Position numbers and translations under genes: made by a program. The notes beneath the pieces were generated by a model, which did not search any database, was not told where the DNA came from, and saw nothing but the letters and a program-made list of their open reading frames with translations. 64,000 nucleotides of DNA, from contig CAWARY010000005.1 in the NCBI GenBank assembly GCA_963784645.1, forward strand, positions 62,001 through 126,000, given 5' to 3'. The stretch is from JBBRVW01 sp963784645. Its GTDB lineage: Bacteria; Actinomycetota; Actinomycetes; JACCUZ01. Positions 62,001 to 64,000 of this stretch are shown piece after piece (positions within the stretch are counted from its first letter, which is position 1; every line of letters begins with the position of its first letter).

Positions 62001-62862
62001 TGAGCTTGTTGCCGCGGGCCCGCCGGACGATGTCCTCGTACGCCGACCAGAAGCCGGCGAAGTCCATCGCCTCGGCGCCCTTGATCGAGGGGACGAGCAG
62101 GGTGCGGCTGCCGTCGGGCTTCTGGATGTCGATGGCCAGGCCGAAGTTGACGTGCTCGTGGGCGACGACGGAAGGTTTGCCGTCGACCTCGGTGAAGCCG
62201 TTGTTCATCTCCGGCATCTCGGCGAGCGCCTTGATCACGGCGTAGCCGATGAGGTGGGTGAAGGAGACCTTGCCGCCGCGGTTGCGCTGCAGGGCGTTGT
62301 TGATGACGGTGCGGTTGTCGATGAGCAGCTTGGCCGGCACCGCGCGGACGCTGGTGGCGGTCGGCACGGTGAGGCTGGCGTTCATGTTGGACACCACCCG
62401 GGCGGCGGGGCCCTTGAGGGGGCGCACGTCGTCGCCGCCGGCGTCCGGGGCGGCCGCCGGGGCGCGCTCGGCCGGTGCCGCACTCGCTGCGGGCCTCGTG
62501 TCGGGCTTCGCGGGGGCGGCGGCCTTGGCCTCGGCCGGCGGGCCGGCCGGGGCGGCGGCCGGTGTCCGTGCCACCTGCTGGGTGGCAGTGCCGCCGGCGA
62601 CGCGGGCGGCGGCCCGGGGAGCGGGCTCGTGGGCGGGCGCGGCAGGTGCGGCGGGGGTGCCGTTGACGGCGGGGCCGGACTCCGCCGGGCGGTAGTCCTT
62701 GAAGAAGTCCCACCACGCCTGGTCGACGCTGTTCTTGTCGGCGAGGTACTGCTGGTACAGCTCGTCCACCAGCCACTCGTTGGGGCCGAAGCCACCGGGA
62801 GCCTTGCTGACTGTGCTGACCGGACTGCTGGTCGGCTCCTGCTCGGAGGCTGACTGCGACAC
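59062..62862 (-). CDS. kgd: Multifunctional 2-oxoglutarate metabolism enzyme (Kgd/OdhA)
   Basis: A 1266-residue fusion. A short N-terminal segment (FGPNEWLVDELYQQYLADKN) is followed by an alanine/proline linker, an E2-like acyltransferase core with the catalytic histidine in TSTYDHRIIQGAQSGDFL, and the thiamine-diphosphate E1 component (IGMPHRGRLNVLANL, MHGDAAFAGQGVVAE, GDDPEACVRVAKLAFEYRQ). It decarboxylates 2-oxoglutarate and, with E2/E3 partners, feeds succinyl-CoA to the TCA cycle. The GTG at 62862 gives the usual length. A lipoyl domain is absent, as in mycobacterial Kgd. Confidence 0.95.
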   Translation of the reverse strand: MSQSASEQEPTSSPVSTVSKAPGGFGPNEWLVDELYQQYLADKNSVDQAWWDFFKDYRPAESGPAVNGTPAAPAAPAHEPAPRAAARVAGGTATQQVARTPAAAPAGPPAEAKAAAPAKPDTRPAASAAPAERAPAAAPDAGGDDVRPLKGPAARVVSNMNASLTVPTATSVRAVPAKLLIDNRTVINNALQRNRGGKVSFTHLIGYAVIKALAEMPEMNNGFTEVDGKPSVVAHEHVNFGLAIDIQKPDGSRTLLVPSIKGAEAMDFAGFWSAYEDIVRRARGNKLTADDFAGTTITLTNPGTIGTVHSVPRLMSGQGTIIGVGAMEYPAEYQGAATETLARLAVSKTMTLTSTYDHRIIQGAQSGDFLRRVHGLLLGEQRFYDDIFRSLRIPYEPIRWVRDISASHEDDVAKQARVQELIHAYRVRGHLMADTDPLEFRQRSHPDLDVVTHGLTLWDLDREFATGGFGGKPMATLREILGVLRESYCRRIGIEYMHIQDPEERLWIQERVEVGSPKPDRQDQLTILRRLNAAEAFETFLQTKYVGQKRFSLEGGESVIPLLDEVMTSAAEAGLDEVTIGMPHRGRLNVLANLAGKSYAQIFREFEGNQDPRSVQGSGDVKYHLGTEGSFKAPDGSETKVYLAANPSHLEAVNPVLEGITRAKQDRIDKGEEGFTVLPVLMHGDAAFAGQGVVAETLNLSQLRGYRTGGTIHVIVNNQVGFTTSPAASRSSFYCTDVARMIQAPIFHVNGDDPEACVRVAKLAFEYRQAFKKDVVIDMVCYRRRGHNEGDDPSMTQPLMYNLIEGKRSVRKIYTESLIGRGDISVEEAEQALRDYQGQLERVFTETRDTISSSQDQGTGQGIEPPAEQTSAVAAAVRPTAVDLEVVKRIADAFVALPDGFTVHPKLMPLLQRRAAMASEGGIDWAMGELFAFGSLLLEGKPIRLAGQDSRRGTFVQRHAVLTDKVTGDEWVPLRHLDEGQARFWIYDSLLSEFAAMGFEYGYSVARPDALVLWEAQFGDFLNGGQTIIDEFVSSSEQKWNQRSSVVLLLPHGFEGQGPDHSSGRIERFLTMCAEDNMTVAYPSTPASYFHLLRWHAYHEPRRPLIVFTPKSMLRLKAAASSVEDLTSGTFRPVIPESEPGIDPGQVRRVLLCAGKVYYDLLAERAKRAGSGGEQVAIVRVEQLAPLAGREIADAVSPYPDAQLVWVQEEPANMGSWPFMALNLPARLGGRGLSCIARPASASPAAGSHKVHDEEQQSLVQQAFTL

Positions 62863-62972
62863 GGCGTTGTTCGCCCTCTTCCCTGCACTGCTCGACGTGA
62901 TGGCGGTGCCACTCAGCCTAGCCGCACCCGGGTGGGGGCCGGGCGGCGCCGCCGTGGCCCTGAGGGCCGGCC

Positions 62973-64000
62973 TCAGAGGCCCATCGACCGGGCGATCACG
63001 AGCTTCTGGACCTCGGTGGCGCCCTCCACGATGCGCAGCACCCGCAGATGCCGCAGGATCCGCTCGACCGGACCTTCGCGCAGCAGCCCCATGCCGCCGA
63101 ACACCTGGAGGCAGCGGTCGGCGACGGCGTACGCCTTCTCGGTGCAGTAGTACTTCGCTATCGACGAGTCGAGCATCGGGTTGCCGCCCGTCGTGCGGCC
63201 GGTGTCGATCGCCCAGGCGAGGTGATAGGCGATCCACCGCATCGACTCGATGTCGGCCTTGCACTCGGCCAGCGGGAACGAGACTCCCTGGTTCGCGGAA
63301 AGCGGTCCGCCGAACGCGGTCCGGCTGCGGGCGTGCGTCACGGCCTCCGCGAGGCAGTACTCCGCCAGGCCGAGTGACTGAGCGGCGAAGCCCGCGCGCC
63401 CCGCGTTGAGGAAGCCCATCGCCGCCTGGAAGCCGCGGCCCACCTCGCCGATCACGTGGTCGGCCGGGACGCGGGCGCCGTCGAACCACAGCTCCGCCGG
63501 GTGCGCGTCGGCGATGGTGGCCTGGATCTTGCCGACGCGGTACTGGTCCGCGGGCACGACGAACGCGGTGATCCCGCCGTCGGCCCGCTTCTCCTTGTCG
63601 GTCACGGCGAAGACGACGGCGAAGTCGGCCCGGTCGCCGTTGGTGATGTAGTGCTTCATCCCGTCGATGACCCATGCGTCGCCGTCGCGTCGGGCGCTGG
63701 TGCGGATCGCCTGCGCGTCGCTGCCCGCCTCGGGCTCGGTCAGGGCGAAGCACATCGTCTGCTCGCCGCGCACGACCGGCGCGAGGTAGGTGGCGTGCAG
63801 GTGCTCGGGCAGCTGGAGCAGCAGTGGGCTCGGGCCGGACGGGCTGGGGACGCCGAGGGTGAGCGGCGCCAGCCGCAGCCCGGACCGGGCGGCGTCCTCG
63901 ACCAGGAGGGTCGTGCCCAGGGTCGACAGGCCCCAGCCGCCCGCCTCCTCGGGCAGGTGGCAGGCGTAGAAGCCCTCGGCGGCCGAGCGCCGCCGTAGCC
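62973..64000 (-). CDS. Acyl-CoA dehydrogenase (partial, 5' end beyond window)
   Basis: 342 residues are visible. The sequence MCFALTEPEAGSDAQAIRTSARRDGDAWVIDGMKHYITNGDRADFAVVFA carries the FAD/substrate signature, and GFAAQSLGLAEYCLAEAVTHARSRTAFGGPLSANQ and QVFGGMGLLREGPVERILRHLRVLRIVEGATEVQKLVIARSMGL close the fold. The catalytic glutamate is likely in the IVEGATE region. It oxidises an acyl-CoA with transfer of electrons to ETF. The N-terminus is cut off by the window edge. It lies 110 bases upstream of kgd, on the same strand. Confidence 0.92.
   Translation of the reverse strand, partial: LRRRSAAEGFYACHLPEEAGGWGLSTLGTTLLVEDAARSGLRLAPLTLGVPSPSGPSPLLLQLPEHLHATYLAPVVRGEQTMCFALTEPEAGSDAQAIRTSARRDGDAWVIDGMKHYITNGDRADFAVVFAVTDKEKRADGGITAFVVPADQYRVGKIQATIADAHPAELWFDGARVPADHVIGEVGRGFQAAMGFLNAGRAGFAAQSLGLAEYCLAEAVTHARSRTAFGGPLSANQGVSFPLAECKADIESMRWIAYHLAWAIDTGRTTGGNPMLDSSIAKYYCTEKAYAVADRCLQVFGGMGLLREGPVERILRHLRVLRIVEGATEVQKLVIARSMGL

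Noticed and set aside
59107..62853. 1248-codon open frame on the plus strand
   Set aside because: It is antisense to kgd, whose domains are unmistakable. The composition is histidine, arginine, glycine and glutamate-rich, typical of an antisense frame in high-GC DNA.

Overview
The window is high-GC DNA from an actinomycete (Actinomycetota). Evidence includes the single-chain 2-oxoglutarate decarboxylase/dehydrogenase (kgd), the SigR/RsrA redox switch, the tiny ribosomal protein bL37, nickel superoxide dismutase with its protease SodX, Ku with a lysine/alanine tail, and actinobacterial families DUF5999 and DUF6104. Many genes start with GTG, overlap by GTGA or ATGA, or appear leaderless. Gene content fits a free-living aerobe of the Nocardioides type, but that placement is inference. 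I see no rRNA, tRNA, CRISPR array, prophage or insertion sequence.

Left part (1-24 kb). A LuxR-type regulator end, acetyltransferase and VOC genes, an SDR operon, a siderophore-interacting protein and a ROK glucokinase overlap a wax-ester-synthase-like acyltransferase fused to a GNAT domain, broken by one apparent frameshift. Next come a Na+/H+ antiporter with a C-terminal UBP zinc finger, a flavodoxin-type oxidoreductase, Ku, small zinc and membrane proteins, an ArsR/MFS pair, two convergent sulfotransferases, hisN, and the rsgA-aroA pair, where aroA also has a one-base frameshift.

Middle (24-37 kb). SRAP, sigR-rsrA, bL37 and a 71-residue biotin carrier resemble the mycobacterial sigH neighbourhood. 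sigR has a perfect GGAAT-N18-GTT promoter upstream and an in-frame upstream start, suggesting two isoforms. A tandem pair of membrane HD-GYP proteins, one intact and one degenerate, follows a gene-poor 475-base stretch and a possible 20-residue peptide. Biotin carboxylase, the biotin carrier, an orphan PilT and bsaP follow.

Right-middle (37-48 kb). GlxA and YihY-type genes, a monocarboxylate symporter with its DUF3311 partner, bioB-bioD, sodN/sodX, a GntR regulator with twin operators beside dimethylargininase, and malic enzyme. A 27-bp perfect palindrome contains the stop codons of two convergent genes.

Right part (48-64 kb). A four-gene run joins a UBP zinc finger, a receiver-glutaredoxin-like-thioredoxin-reductase-like protein without the CxxC motif, a cNMP-binding histidine kinase and an NAD kinase; this is the most unusual system here. 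An ECF-type sigma factor with a membrane partner, a dehydrogenase, an APH-fold kinase and a PadR/DUF4097 pair follow. The PadR/DUF4097 promoter has an almost identical copy in front of a 50-residue ORF at 48 kb. The window closes with DUF6104, kgd and a truncated acyl-CoA dehydrogenase.
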